This document shows, in pieces, positions 38,508 through 48,096 of a DNA stretch of 64,000 nt. Numbering within the stretch: position 1 is the first letter of the stretch; each line of letters opens with the position of its first letter. Made by a program: the position numbers and the translations under genes. Source of the stretch: Methylotenera sp. (GTDB lineage Bacteria; Pseudomonadota; Gammaproteobacteria; Burkholderiales; Methylophilaceae); the NCBI RefSeq assembly GCF_029946165.1, contig NZ_JAQSDZ010000021.1, positions 66,782 to 130,781 of the forward strand, in the 5' to 3' direction. Under the pieces are notes generated by a model. It made no database searches, was not told the DNA's origin, and saw nothing but the letters and a program-made list of their open reading frames with translations.

Positions 38508-39103
38508 TATTTTGTCTCGTCTTTATTGTGAGCTGACTTATCTTTCTCTGCCAATTTGCCCTGTTCTTCTAGTGGGGCAATAAGATATTTTTTTAAGGCT
38601 ACGGTTTGTGCGATAAAGAATGCAAACATGATGCCTGTCACACCAAACAGTTTGAAATTAACCCATGTATTTTCAGTATAGTTAAAGGCTACATACAAGT
38701 TTAAAAATCCTAGTAATACTAAAAAGGCCACCCATACTAAGTTGAGTTTATTCCATATAGGTGCAGGAGCATCAATCAAATTGCTCATCATTTGTTGAAT
38801 TAAGTTCTTTTTAAAAAATAAATTAGAAATGAGCAAGGCGACTGCAATGATCCAATACAAAGCGGTAGGTTTCATCATGATGTACGCTTTGTCATGTAAC
38901 AACAAGGTAATGCCGCCTAGTATGCCGATAACGGCGCCGCTTACGATGAGCATTTTTTCAATTTTTCCATAGCGAATTTTGCTATAAATAATTTGCGCAA
39001 TTGTCGCAGCAATGGCCACGGCTGTTGCCGTAAAAATGCCGAAAAACTTGAATGCGATAAAAAACAAAATAACGGGAAACATGTCGAATAAAAACTTATT
39101 CAT
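38507..39103 (-). CDS. yciB: Septation protein A / inner-membrane protein YciB
   Basis: A 198-residue inner-membrane protein of the IspZ/YciB family, linked to cell envelope and septation. About five membrane helices are seen, and the family start MNKFLFDMFPVILFFIAFKF is clear. Other conserved patterns are YSKIRYGKIEKMLIVSG, MMKPTALYWI, WNKLNLVWVAFLVLLGFLNLYVAF and TWVNFKLFG. It leads the minus-strand yciB-yciI-bolA-ppiC group. Confidence 0.95.
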   Translation of the reverse strand: MNKFLFDMFPVILFFIAFKFFGIFTATAVAIAATIAQIIYSKIRYGKIEKMLIVSGAVIGILGGITLLLHDKAYIMMKPTALYWIIAVALLISNLFFKKNLIQQMMSNLIDAPAPIWNKLNLVWVAFLVLLGFLNLYVAFNYTENTWVNFKLFGVTGIMFAFFIAQTVALKKYLIAPLEEQGKLAEKDKSAHNKDETK

Positions 39104-39289
39104 GGCCTAGGCTAGTCACTTTCTAAGAGGTACTTAATGTATGGTGTGATTGTGTTAAAAAAATCAATGATTAACAACGCTTTAGCGTAAGTCGTTATTT
39201 TGCTATGATTGATGTTGTGCCACAAGGTTTAATTTGCAAGTATTTTTATTCATTACCATTTTTTAAGCCTAAATTTAAGTATAGCGTTT

Positions 39290-40168
39290 ATGTCTCTCAC
39301 TTTTGATCTACATTCCCACACCACAATCTCAGATGGCATGTTAAGCCCAACTGAGTTGGTTGCGTACGCGGCAAAGCAGGGTGTTGATGTGTTGGCTTTA
39401 ACTGACCATGACGACACAGGTGGTTTGGCGATAGCGGCAGAAGAGGCAAAGCGGTGGGGTTTGCAATTTATTAATGGTGTAGAAATTTCTGTGACTTGGA
39501 AAAAACGTACGATTCATATTGTTGGCTTAAAAATCAATCCTGAATACCCAGAGTTAAAAGCAGGCTTAGCGGCGCTTCGTGCAGGACGAAATTGGCGCGC
39601 GGAAGGAATGGCAGCCAGTTTGGACAAGGCTGGTATCAAAGGTAGCTTAAACGGTGCTTATCAATACGTAAACGATGGCATTATAGGTCGTATTCACTTT
39701 GCAAGATTTTTAGTCGAAAGTGGAGTTTCAAAAGATACTAAGGCTGTGTTTAAAAAATATTTGGTTAAAGGTAAGCCTGGATATTTTGAACATCAATGGG
39801 CGAATTTAGAAGAAGCCATTCGTTGGATTGTGGATAGCGGCGGTGTTGCGGTATTAGCGCATCCGGGTCGATATGATTTAGGTCGCACCAATATGTTGTT
39901 ATTATTAGAAGAGTTTCGCGCTTTAGGCGGCACGGCGATTGAAGTGGTGACAGGCAGCCACACAGGTGCACATTATGTTGAGTTTGCGAAATATGCGCAG
40001 ATGTTTAGCTTGAAATCTTCAGTAGGGACAGATTATCACGGTAAGGGCGTCAGCTTTATGGAAATGGGGCGTTTGCCAGCACTACCAAATAACTGCGTGC
40101 CTATTTGGCAAGATTGGCCAGAAGCCTTGTTAACAAGTACAAATGTTACTAAAAACAATACCGCATAA
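39290..40168 (+). CDS. PHP-domain phosphoesterase (Rnm/YciV, 3',5'-nucleoside bisphosphate phosphatase type)
   Basis: A 292-residue metal-dependent phosphoesterase. PHP metal motifs are intact: FDLHSHTTISDG (Asp6, His8, His10), LTDHDDTGG (about 37-45), GVEISV, LAHPGRYD and the late GTDYHG. In E. coli the homologue (yciV/rnm) removes phosphate from 3',5'-bisphosphates and trims 5' RNA ends, and sits beside yciO, as here. It starts the plus-strand group PHP-yciO-M50-trpS-scpA-scpB-rluB and is divergent from yciB. Confidence 0.92.
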   Translation: MSLTFDLHSHTTISDGMLSPTELVAYAAKQGVDVLALTDHDDTGGLAIAAEEAKRWGLQFINGVEISVTWKKRTIHIVGLKINPEYPELKAGLAALRAGRNWRAEGMAASLDKAGIKGSLNGAYQYVNDGIIGRIHFARFLVESGVSKDTKAVFKKYLVKGKPGYFEHQWANLEEAIRWIVDSGGVAVLAHPGRYDLGRTNMLLLLEEFRALGGTAIEVVTGSHTGAHYVEFAKYAQMFSLKSSVGTDYHGKGVSFMEMGRLPALPNNCVPIWQDWPEALLTSTNVTKNNTA

Positions 40169-40208
40169 ATAGCGGCATCGTTCATTTGAAAGAAATATTT
40201 ACAACATC

Positions 40209-40832
40209 ATGTCTCAATTTTTCAATATTAACTTAGACAATCCGCAGCATCGCCTGATTGTGCATACGGCAGAAATTCTGCGTGAGGGAGGCGTAATTGC
40301 TTACCCAACAGATTCTGGCTACGCTTTGGGCTGTATGCTGGGTCATGGAGATGCACAAACACGTATACGGCAGATTCGTGGCGTGGATGATAAGCATCTT
40401 TTTACCTTACTTTGTCGTAATTTAAGTGAGCTCGGCAATTATGCAGTGGTCAGCAATAGCCAATTCCGGTTGCTAAAAGCTAATACGCCTGGGGCATACA
40501 CTTTCATTTTAAATGCTACGCGTGAGGTGCCACGCAAGCTGCAACATCCTAAACGTAACACCGTAGGTTTACGTGTGCCAGACCATGCCGTTGTACAGGC
40601 GATATTAGAAGAGATTGACGCGCCTTTGCTTAGTATGACCTTGTCTATTCCAGGCGAGGATTTAGCACTCAATGAAGCATGGGAAATTCGCGAAAAACTA
40701 GAACACGTTGTCGATTTGGTTATTGATGTAGGCCATTGCGTGGCAGGCGCGACCTCTGTAATTAACTTAACTGGCGATGCGCCTGAGTTAATACGTGAAG
40801 GATTGGGCGATTTAGCCCCCTTTGGACTTTAA
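40209..40832 (+). CDS. YciO/Sua5/YrdC family threonylcarbamoyl-AMP synthase-like protein
   Basis: A 207-residue protein of the YrdC/YciO fold. Motifs: GGVIAYPTDSGYALGC, the KHLFTLLCRNLSELG stretch, ANTPGAYTFILNATREVPR, KRNTVGLRVPDH and a C-terminal DLVIDVGHCVAGATSVINL. TsaC/Sua5 members make threonylcarbamoyl-AMP for tRNA t6A; YciO-type paralogues have a less certain role, and the position next to the PHP gene favours YciO. It is 40 bases after the PHP gene. Confidence 0.9.
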   Translation: MSQFFNINLDNPQHRLIVHTAEILREGGVIAYPTDSGYALGCMLGHGDAQTRIRQIRGVDDKHLFTLLCRNLSELGNYAVVSNSQFRLLKANTPGAYTFILNATREVPRKLQHPKRNTVGLRVPDHAVVQAILEEIDAPLLSMTLSIPGEDLALNEAWEIREKLEHVVDLVIDVGHCVAGATSVINLTGDAPELIREGLGDLAPFGL

Positions 40833-40902
40833 TATAAGCTGCTTTCAACTGAGACCAGTTGGCATGTAACTGAAAAAACGTAAAATTTAAAAAGAGTTAA
40901 TA

Positions 40903-41541
40903 ATGGAATTATCACTGATACAAAAAATAATTATTTATGCACCGCCTATAATATTTGCAATTACGGTGCATGAAGCCGCGCATGGCTATGTGGCTAAGCA
41001 TTTTGGCGATATGACGGCCTTCAATGCCGGGCGCATCACCTTAAATCCTTTAAAGCATATTGACTTGTTTGGCACGATTTTATTGCCAGCATTGACGATA
41101 TTTATTGGCGGTATTCTCTTTGGCTGGGCAAAGCCCGTGCCCGTTGATTTTGCCCGTTTGCGTAACCCTAAAAAAGATATGTTATGGGTCGCGGCAGCTG
41201 GTCCAGCATCTAATTTTTTAATGGCAATATTATGGCTATTTGTGATTAAGTTTGCGATGGGTTCCCCAGAAACGATTTCGCTTCCACTAATTGAAATGGC
41301 TAAAGCGGGTATTCAAATTAATATTGTTTTAATGGTTTTAAATCTATTGCCCTTACCACCATTGGATGGCGGACGCATTGCTGTAAGCTTGCTACCGATG
41401 CCCTACGCGATGAAGTTTGCAAAAATTGAGCGTTTTGGATTCTTAATTTTAATCGCTCTGCTGTTTACAGGCATACTTAATAAAATTTTAGACCCCTTCA
41501 TCAATGCGGCCTACGCGCTAATAATTAGCTTATTTGGTTAA
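40903..41541 (+). CDS. Site-2 protease family (M50) zinc metalloprotease
   Basis: A 212-residue inner-membrane peptidase. The metal site is HEAAHG (His23, Glu24, His27), and the third ligand lies in NLLPLPPLDGGRI. Other family marks are GDMTAFNAGRITLNPLKHID and FGWAKPVPVDFARLRNPKKDM. Five to six hydrophobic segments are visible; PDZ and CBS domains are absent, so it is the minimal type. The substrate is unknown. It is 70 bases after yciO and 59 before trpS. Confidence 0.92.
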   Translation: MELSLIQKIIIYAPPIIFAITVHEAAHGYVAKHFGDMTAFNAGRITLNPLKHIDLFGTILLPALTIFIGGILFGWAKPVPVDFARLRNPKKDMLWVAAAGPASNFLMAILWLFVIKFAMGSPETISLPLIEMAKAGIQINIVLMVLNLLPLPPLDGGRIAVSLLPMPYAMKFAKIERFGFLILIALLFTGILNKILDPFINAAYALIISLFG

Positions 41542-41600
41542 GCTTGTTTGTATAATAGCGGTTATAACTAACTCAAGAATTAAAATTAAGGTTTTCGCAC

Positions 41601-42803
41601 ATGGCAATCGAACGCGTTTTATCAGGCATGCGCCCTACAGGAAATTTGCACTTAGGGCATTACAACGGCGTACTTAAAAATTGGATTAAACTCCAACACG
41701 AGCATGAATGCTTGTTTTTTGTGGCAGATTGGCATGCGCTTACGACGCATTATGATACGCCAGAAGTGATTGAAGAAAGTGTGTGGGAAATGGTGATTGA
41801 CTGGTTGGCTGCGGGTGTAGACCCTGCCAATGCCACGATTTTTATCCAATCACGCGTGCCAGAACATGCCGAATTACATACTTTACTCAGCATGATTACA
41901 CCATTAAGTTGGTTGGAGCGCGTACCGACTTACAAAGATCAACAAGAAAAGCTTTCAAGCAAAGATTTATCAACTTATGGCTTTTTAGGCTACCCACTTT
42001 TACAAAGTGCGGATATTTTAATTTACAAAGCGACCCAAGTGCCTGTGGGTGAAGATCAGATTCCTCACATTGAATTCACGCGTGAAATTGCCCGTCGCTT
42101 TAATCACATCTACGGTAAAGAAAAAGGTTTTGAAGAGAAAGCAGAAGCAGCAATCAAAAAACTAGGCAGCAAACGCAGTGCTTTATATGAAGAAATGCGT
42201 AATGCCTATCAACAAAGTGGCGATGAAGAGGCTTTAGATGCGGCTCGCTCGTTGATTGAAGAGCAACAAGGTATGAGCATGGGCGATAAAGAGCGCCTAC
42301 TTGGCTACTTAGAAGGCGGCGGCAAAATGATTCTGCTTGAACCTGAATACAAGCTCACGCCAGCTTCAAAAATGCCAGGTTTAGACGGTCAAAAAATGTC
42401 TAAATCTTACAACAACACGATTTCATTACGTGAGCCAGCAGATCAAATTGCGAAAAAAATCAAAACCATGCCGACAGACCCAGCGCGCGTTCGCCGCACA
42501 GACCCGGGCGACCCAGCAAAATGTCCCGTTTGGCAACTGCATGAAATCTATTCAAACACCGCAACGCAAGAATGGGCGCAAGCTGGTTGTAAAAGCGCTT
42601 CAATAGGTTGTATCGAGTGTAAAGGCCCAGTCATTGAAGGCGTGTTAGCTGAATTGAAACCGATTCAAGAACGCGCTGCTCAATATGCCGAAGATCCTAC
42701 TTTAGTTAAAAATATCGTCGCAGAAGGCTGCGAGAAAGCCCGTAAATTAGCGCGTGAAACTATGCGCGATGTGCGCGATGCAATGGGCTTAAATTACAGT
42801 TAG
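41601..42803 (+). CDS. trpS: Tryptophanyl-tRNA synthetase
   Basis: Class I aminoacyl-tRNA synthetase charging tRNA-Trp. The 400-residue protein has the HIGH-type motif GNLHLGHYNG (about 14-23), KMSKS in GQKMSKSYNN (about 263), and the GEDQIPHIE recognition segment. It is longer than E. coli TrpS (334) because of an insertion at about 175-250 containing acidic helices, which occurs in many betaproteobacterial TrpS. It lies in a conserved cluster with scpA, 11 bases downstream. Confidence 0.97.
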   Translation: MAIERVLSGMRPTGNLHLGHYNGVLKNWIKLQHEHECLFFVADWHALTTHYDTPEVIEESVWEMVIDWLAAGVDPANATIFIQSRVPEHAELHTLLSMITPLSWLERVPTYKDQQEKLSSKDLSTYGFLGYPLLQSADILIYKATQVPVGEDQIPHIEFTREIARRFNHIYGKEKGFEEKAEAAIKKLGSKRSALYEEMRNAYQQSGDEEALDAARSLIEEQQGMSMGDKERLLGYLEGGGKMILLEPEYKLTPASKMPGLDGQKMSKSYNNTISLREPADQIAKKIKTMPTDPARVRRTDPGDPAKCPVWQLHEIYSNTATQEWAQAGCKSASIGCIECKGPVIEGVLAELKPIQERAAQYAEDPTLVKNIVAEGCEKARKLARETMRDVRDAMGLNYS

Positions 42804-42814
42804 TTGATTGCTAA

Positions 42815-43597
42815 ATGATTGAAACGCCTTTAAGCGCAAAAATTAAAGGGGAGGCTTTTACACAGCTTCCACAAGACCTTTATATTCCCCCCGATGCGCT
42901 TGAGGTTTATCTAGATGCATTTGAAGGTCCTCTCGATTTACTCCTCTATTTAATCCGTAAGCACAATTTAGATATTTTAGATATTCCGATGGCGGATTTA
43001 ACACGTCAATACATAGTCTATGTAGAAAAAATGACGGCAATCAAGCTTGAGTTGGCGGGAGATTACTTGCTGATGTCAGCCATGTTGATTGAAATTAAAT
43101 CACGTATGTTGTTGCCGAAGCCTGCTGAGATTGAATCAGAAGATGACCCTAGAGCTGAGTTGGTTCGCCGTTTAATGGAGTATGAAGCCATTAAACTAGC
43201 CGCGCAGCGTCTAGATGGAATGCCAAAAGTCGGCGAGGAGATTGCCGTTGCCAGCGCCTATTATCAGCACATCAGCGATGTGAAGCCACCTGAAGTGAGC
43301 TTGGATGACTTAACCGAAGCTTGGCGCAATGTCTTGAAGCGTGCCAGCCACTTTAAGCATCACAAAGTAGGCAAGGCCGAGCTTTCTGTTCGAGAGCATA
43401 TGAGCATCATTTTACGTCGATTAAAAGTGGATAATTTTTTAGAGTTTTCGCAATTATTTGATGTGGCCAAAGATGGCATTCCAAAGTTGGTGGTTTGTTT
43501 TTTAGCGATATTGGAACTAGCCCGTGAAGGCTTGCTACGTATGACACAACAAGCGCCTTTTTCGCCGATTTATGTGCAATTAAATTCTCGTGAATAA
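42815..43597 (+). CDS. scpA: Segregation and condensation protein A
   Basis: Kleisin subunit of the Smc-ScpAB condensin. The 260-residue protein has the N-terminal Smc-binding motif FEGPLDLLLYLIRKHNLDILDIPMADL (split by family across about 33-60) and YLLMSAMLIEIKSRMLLPKP, an acidic linker, and a C-terminal winged helix (SVREHMSIILRRLK...VVCFLAILELAREG). It starts 11 bases after trpS and 24 bases before scpB. No smc gene is in the window. Confidence 0.95.
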   Translation: MIETPLSAKIKGEAFTQLPQDLYIPPDALEVYLDAFEGPLDLLLYLIRKHNLDILDIPMADLTRQYIVYVEKMTAIKLELAGDYLLMSAMLIEIKSRMLLPKPAEIESEDDPRAELVRRLMEYEAIKLAAQRLDGMPKVGEEIAVASAYYQHISDVKPPEVSLDDLTEAWRNVLKRASHFKHHKVGKAELSVREHMSIILRRLKVDNFLEFSQLFDVAKDGIPKLVVCFLAILELAREGLLRMTQQAPFSPIYVQLNSRE

Positions 43598-43621
43598 TTT
43601 AATTTTATAAACGAAATTATC

Positions 43622-44173
43622 ATGAACGAACCAGAAAACATAACGCAAAAAAAGCAGGTGCTAGAAGTTGCCTTGCTCACTTCACCGCAGCCGTTAAGCC
43701 TAGATGATATGCAAAAGCTATTTGCAGACCGCATGGAGCGCACCACGTTACGTATGTTACTTGATGAACTCAAGCAAGACTGGGAGCCACGCACCATGGA
43801 GTTGGTGCAGGTCGCAACGGGTTATCGCTTTCAAGCACGGGCTGAGTACGCCACTTTTTTAGCGCGGCTTAATCCTGAAAAGCAATCTAAATACTCACGC
43901 GCGGTGATGGAAACATTGGCGATTATTGCTTACAGACAGCCTGTAACCCGCGGCGACATTGAAGAAATTCGTGGTGTAGCTGTTAACCCCAATGTTATGC
44001 GCCAATTACAAGAGCGCGATTGGGTCGATATAGTAGGGCAACGGGAAGTACCTGGTCGGCCTTCGTTGTACGCAACAACTAAACACTTTTTAGATGACCT
44101 TAATTTAAAGTCGCTTGCTGAATTGCCGGCCATGGAAGACTTTGTAAAAACTGATAATCAGTTGGATTTATAA
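43622..44173 (+). CDS. scpB: Segregation and condensation protein B
   Basis: Kite subunit of the Smc-ScpAB complex, with two winged-helix domains. The 183-residue length is typical. Motifs: LEVALLTSPQPLSLDDMQ, LVQVATGYRFQARAEYA, LSR-like KYSRAVMETLAIIAYRQPVTRGDIEEIRGV and GRPSLYATTKHFLDDLNLKSL. It follows scpA on the same transcript. Confidence 0.96.
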   Translation: MNEPENITQKKQVLEVALLTSPQPLSLDDMQKLFADRMERTTLRMLLDELKQDWEPRTMELVQVATGYRFQARAEYATFLARLNPEKQSKYSRAVMETLAIIAYRQPVTRGDIEEIRGVAVNPNVMRQLQERDWVDIVGQREVPGRPSLYATTKHFLDDLNLKSLAELPAMEDFVKTDNQLDL

Positions 44174-44269
44174 TTAATTTTTAAATCCGTTTTATCTGCT
44201 TGCATTTAGTCTGAGGTGTTTTTCACTAACTGCGGTAAAATGCGCTTTTGCAATCAATAGTTTATCCTT

Positions 44270-45382
44270 ATGGCACGTCCTTTTAAAACGCAACGCGACC
44301 CGCAAGCGACTCCTCGTCGCGCAAAAACTAATTTCACTAAATTAGCCACAGACGCTAACGCGCCACCAGAACCTACGCAACGTTTGCATAAGTTATTGGC
44401 GCTGGCTGGTTTAGGTTCACGCCGTGATATGGAAGCGCTGATTGCTAGCGGTCGAGTCACCGTGAATGGTGCGCCAGCCACGCAAGGCCAAGGTGTAACG
44501 CAACATGATACGGTGCGCTTAGATAGTCGCCCGGTCAAATTGCCATTTATAGCGGAATTACCGCAAGTGTTGATTTACCATAAACCAGAAGGTGAAATCG
44601 TCAGTCAAGATGACCCTGAAGGTCGTGCAAGCGTGTTTGATAAACTGCCAAAAGTTAAAAACGGTAAATGGATTGCCATTGGTCGTTTGGATATGAATAC
44701 CAGCGGCTTGTTGATTTTTACGACTTCAGGCGAGTTGGCAAACCGTTTTATGCATCCGCGCTATGAAGTGGAACGTGAATATGCCGTGCGTATTTTTGGC
44801 GAGTTAACCGAAGGCCAAATGACGCAACTCAAAGAAGGCATAGAGCTAGAAGATGGCCCAGCAAACTTTGATAGCATTACTGCGCAAGGCGGCGAGGGCG
44901 CGAACCATTGGTATCAAGTAATTCTGCGCGAAGGCCGTAATCGCGAAGTGCGCCGTTTGTTTGAAGCATTCCAATTGCCAGTGAGCCGCTTAATGCGCGT
45001 GCGTTTTGGCCCAGTGAATCTGCCACCACGCGTTAAACGCGGAAGTATGCTGAAACTTGAACAAAAAGAAGTGGTTGGCTTGCTTGAATGGGCAGATTTG
45101 CCAGTGCCAAGTGCACCATTAAGACAATTAACGCAACGTGAAAAACTAAAAGCAACTACCGTATTCACGCCAAAAGTGCGTAAACAACGCATTAGCGCGC
45201 TTGATAGACCGCCAAGAGTTGGCGCAGACGGTGAAACTAGACCTTATCGTGCAAAACCTGATGCGGTTGCGGCAAAAAAACCTGCGCCTAAAAGACCTGC
45301 TAATCGACGTGTGAGACAGACTAGCGACTTAGCTGCTCCAGCCATGCAGAAGAAAGGTGACAGAAACCGCGGTCGAGGTTAG
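44270..45382 (+). CDS. rluB: 23S rRNA pseudouridine synthase RluB
   Basis: Modifies U2605 of 23S rRNA (E. coli numbering). The 370-residue protein has a basic N-terminus, an S4 domain (about 42-90, RLHKLLALAGLGSRRDMEALIASGRVTVNG), and the RsuA-type catalytic core with GRLDMNTSGLLIFT (Asp about 142), YAVRIFGEL and REGRNREVRRLFEAF. The last 90 residues are a lysine/arginine/proline-rich tail (KPAPKRPANRRVRQ), usual in betaproteobacteria. It closes the scpAB cluster, as in many proteobacteria. Confidence 0.95.
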   Translation: MARPFKTQRDPQATPRRAKTNFTKLATDANAPPEPTQRLHKLLALAGLGSRRDMEALIASGRVTVNGAPATQGQGVTQHDTVRLDSRPVKLPFIAELPQVLIYHKPEGEIVSQDDPEGRASVFDKLPKVKNGKWIAIGRLDMNTSGLLIFTTSGELANRFMHPRYEVEREYAVRIFGELTEGQMTQLKEGIELEDGPANFDSITAQGGEGANHWYQVILREGRNREVRRLFEAFQLPVSRLMRVRFGPVNLPPRVKRGSMLKLEQKEVVGLLEWADLPVPSAPLRQLTQREKLKATTVFTPKVRKQRISALDRPPRVGADGETRPYRAKPDAVAAKKPAPKRPANRRVRQTSDLAAPAMQKKGDRNRGRG

Positions 45383-45497
45383 GCAATATAACGCCCCCCA
45401 TAGATTACATTTTTTTATTTAGTACTGTTTGTTAGTATGCTTGCTGGGTTACGCTTGGTTAATCCAGCGCGAGTTAATAATGAATGAAAGATGCAAC

Positions 45498-46493
45498 ATG
45501 AAGCTGATGCCAAACGGGTCTAAATGCATTCATCAATGGAGTCTATTGATGAATGCTTCATTGATTTTTATGTTAGTCAGCATCGGTACTTTGAACTTAA
45601 GTGGCTGCAATCAATCGTCACCGCCCCGCACCTCCACTGAAAATGAAGTAATCAATAAATCGCCACTCGACGCCCAATCTGCCCAATTACCCAACGCGCC
45701 CAAAGAAGGGGAAACCGTGATGTGGAGAGGCAACCAATTACTAGTCATTAAGGCTGTTTTAGGGCAACGTAGGCTACACACAGAACCGAACTTAGGCTAT
45801 CCAATCGAACAAGAAGGATTTATCGGTCAGTTTCCAATTGACTATGTACCAAAGCGCTTTCCAAAGTTATCTGAGAAAGACGCCGTTGCATTTGACGCCG
45901 CTGAAGAAAAACGATTGAAAAAATATGATTATTCTGGGCAAAAAGACATTGAGTTTAACTTAATGCTGAATGGCAGCACAGTAATACCTACGTATGATAG
46001 CCCTATTGCAAGTATGAAAATGGATCATCCAGATCAGATAAAAGTGTTCATATCTCGTCACCATTTAAATATTGCAGATTCAAATTACAAGCGTTCAGAG
46101 TTAGCTCGTTCTTATAAGCGCGATTTGCAAATGGAACGTAATTATGACCTTGATCTAATGAAGGGTCTAGATATGAATAAAAAAGTATCAAAAGCGGGGG
46201 TAGATTGTTACGAGTATATAGAAAGACCATATCAAGAAGGCCCGATGAGGCAGTGTTTTGTGCATTCAGATACGCCCTTAGCACCAGATTATCATTTTTA
46301 TGTCCCTCCAGAGGGCTTAAGAAATGACATTCAAGTCAATCGTTATGCGGCAGGCTATCGTCTATATTGGTATGCCGATCAAAAACAAATCTACCGTGCT
46401 AAAGAAATTGATGCGGCCATTTGGCGGCTGCTTGATGCATGGAATGTCTCGCCAATTAATGCATTAACTTTGCAAGATAGCCCTAAGAACTAA
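45498..46493 (+). CDS. Hypothetical lipoprotein, about 331 aa
   Basis: I do not recognise the family. A lipobox LSGC precedes a proline- and serine-rich linker (NQSSPPRTSTEN), then a globular region rich in charged residues and tyrosine, with two cysteines (VDCYEYI, MRQCFVH) that may form a disulfide. Start choice is uncertain. ATG 45549 has the best SD (GGAG, 7-base spacing) but gives a leader lacking positive charge; ATG 45498 (GAAAG, 7 bases) includes lysines expected in a lipoprotein leader; the frame opens earlier from TTG 45429. It stands alone after rluB and before REP-like repeats. Confidence 0.7.
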   Translation: MKLMPNGSKCIHQWSLLMNASLIFMLVSIGTLNLSGCNQSSPPRTSTENEVINKSPLDAQSAQLPNAPKEGETVMWRGNQLLVIKAVLGQRRLHTEPNLGYPIEQEGFIGQFPIDYVPKRFPKLSEKDAVAFDAAEEKRLKKYDYSGQKDIEFNLMLNGSTVIPTYDSPIASMKMDHPDQIKVFISRHHLNIADSNYKRSELARSYKRDLQMERNYDLDLMKGLDMNKKVSKAGVDCYEYIERPYQEGPMRQCFVHSDTPLAPDYHFYVPPEGLRNDIQVNRYAAGYRLYWYADQKQIYRAKEIDAAIWRLLDAWNVSPINALTLQDSPKN

Positions 46494-46522
46494 GCACCAC
46501 TACCAAAAGCTAACTAGCAAAC

Positions 46523-46643
46523 GTAGGATGGGTTGAGCAACGCGATACCCATCACTTAATTTAACTAATCTTTAAATTAAATTAGCGCTTGCCTAATTTC
46601 ACCATTGCTTTGTGGTATCGGCTTCGCCTCCACCCACGCTACA
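46523..46643. repeat. REP-like (BIME-type) pair of inverted repeat units
   Basis: Unit one, gtaggatgggttgagcaacg then cgatacccatc, forms a GATGGGT/ACCCATC hairpin (46527-46553). A degenerate inverted copy lies at about 46610-46643 (gtatcggcttcgcctccacc then cacgctacac). The two head-to-head units resemble intergenic REP/BIME elements of other proteobacteria. Only this complete pair is seen in the window. Confidence 0.6.
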
Positions 46644-46671
46644 CCAATGCATAAAAACTTAAAGATTCGTC

Positions 46672-46748
46672 ATTCCGTCGTACCAGTGCTTGGCATCCCC
46701 GTGGAATATATTCGCTAAAGCGCATTATTCACACGTGAAGGACGGAAT
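46672..46748. repeat. Inverted repeat ATTCCGTC/GACGGAAT
   Basis: ATTCCGTC (46672-46679) and GACGGAAT (46741-46748) flank about 60 bases of non-coding sequence. With the REP pair it fills the 416-base gap between the lipoprotein and methyltransferase genes; no gene is seen there. Confidence 0.45.
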
Positions 46749-46909
46749 CCAGTCGTGGTGAAATATTAAAGTATTCAGTCACTGCCACTTACATTGGAAC
46801 CTGACTGAATACCAGCCTCTGCTAGTCTGACGAAGATTTGATAGGCAAACTTAAAAAATGCGTCTAATTGATTCGTGTAAAAATTTCTTAGCTAATCCAA
46901 ATCTTAAAT

Positions 46910-48088
46910 TTAAGCTTTAGCTAAGCGCCACAACGAAGTCACTTCTGCTTTACGAGCCGAGTGTAATGGGTCGCTAGCATCGAGTGTTTTGCCATGTCTT
47001 GCTTTGGTATCAGTTCTTTCTATGACTTTCAATCCTGCATCAGCAATCCAGCCTAGTAATTCCTCGCCCGTTCTTAGTCCTAAAAGTTCAGCAAAATTTG
47101 AAAGAATCAGCCAGCCTTCACCATTTTCATTTAAATGTGCGTTTAAGCCATTTAAAAAGCCTTTGAGCATTTTACTTTTTTCATCGTAAATCGCAGACTC
47201 TAAAGCAGAACTAGGATGCGCAGGCAACCATGGTGGATTGCAGACAATTAAATCCGCTTTACCATGTTCTGCACTTGGGAATAAATTGGCTTCAACCAGT
47301 TTCACATTATTTTTTAAGCCTAGCAGATTGACGTTTTTTAATGCACAATCTAACGCACGATGTGAGTTGTCTGTGGCAATGATATTGGTAATGCCGCGGT
47401 TAGCCAAAATAGCTGCTAATACGCCTGTACCTGTCCCAATATCAAAAGCTAAGTTACATGGAATCGGTAGAGGTGAAACATCCACTAAATCTAAATATTC
47501 GCCGCGAATCGGTGAAAATACGCCATAACTAGGGAATATTTTATTGTTAATCACGGGAATATCTACGCCGTTTTTGCTCCATTCATAAGCCCCGACTAAA
47601 CCTAAAATCTCACGTAAAGAGACTACGATTGAATGCGTACTTTTGCCATAGGCATGTTCACAAGCGGCTTTTACATCTGGCGCGCGACGTAAGCTGATGT
47701 TGTAACCTACATTTAATTCAATCACCAACATGCCTAAAATACGCGCTTTTTGCGACTGCGCTTGGCGATGCAAATGAAAAGCTTCAAGCATGGTTTCTGC
47801 GGGTTTTTTTGGTTTTTTACCTGGGCGATCTATGCGGCGTGAAAGCGCTTGCAGCAACATTTTAGCGTTTTGAAAGTCTCCACGCCAAAGTAAGGCTGTG
47901 CCCTCGCAGCAAAGTTTGTAAGCATCGTCGGCTTTAGTAGTGTCATCGGCAATTTGAACGCGTTTAGGCACTGGCGCGGCATTTTCTGAGTGCCAAGTGC
48001 CTGTTTTAGTTTTGTTAGCTTCTTGCCAGCTAATGGTGTTGTTAACCACGGTATTGTTAACTACGGGCTGAGTTGTTTGTGTGTTCAA
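46910..48088 (-). CDS. Class I SAM-dependent methyltransferase (PrmC/RsmC-like)
   Basis: A 392-residue protein. The C-terminal Rossmann domain has the SAM motif LAFDIGTGTGVLAAILANRG (about 216-235) and the amino-methyltransferase motif NPPWLPA, which targets planar nitrogens in glutamine or in adenine/guanine bases. The N-terminal 190 residues are less conserved, starting with a low-complexity QPVVNNTVVNNT stretch. It lies 8 bases after prmB and is surely cotranscribed. The substrate is unproven: rRNA guanine or protein glutamine are both possible. Confidence 0.82.
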   Translation of the reverse strand: MNTQTTQPVVNNTVVNNTISWQEANKTKTGTWHSENAAPVPKRVQIADDTTKADDAYKLCCEGTALLWRGDFQNAKMLLQALSRRIDRPGKKPKKPAETMLEAFHLHRQAQSQKARILGMLVIELNVGYNISLRRAPDVKAACEHAYGKSTHSIVVSLREILGLVGAYEWSKNGVDIPVINNKIFPSYGVFSPIRGEYLDLVDVSPLPIPCNLAFDIGTGTGVLAAILANRGITNIIATDNSHRALDCALKNVNLLGLKNNVKLVEANLFPSAEHGKADLIVCNPPWLPAHPSSALESAIYDEKSKMLKGFLNGLNAHLNENGEGWLILSNFAELLGLRTGEELLGWIADAGLKVIERTDTKARHGKTLDASDPLHSARKAEVTSLWRLAKA

Positions 48089-48096
48089 AATAATGC

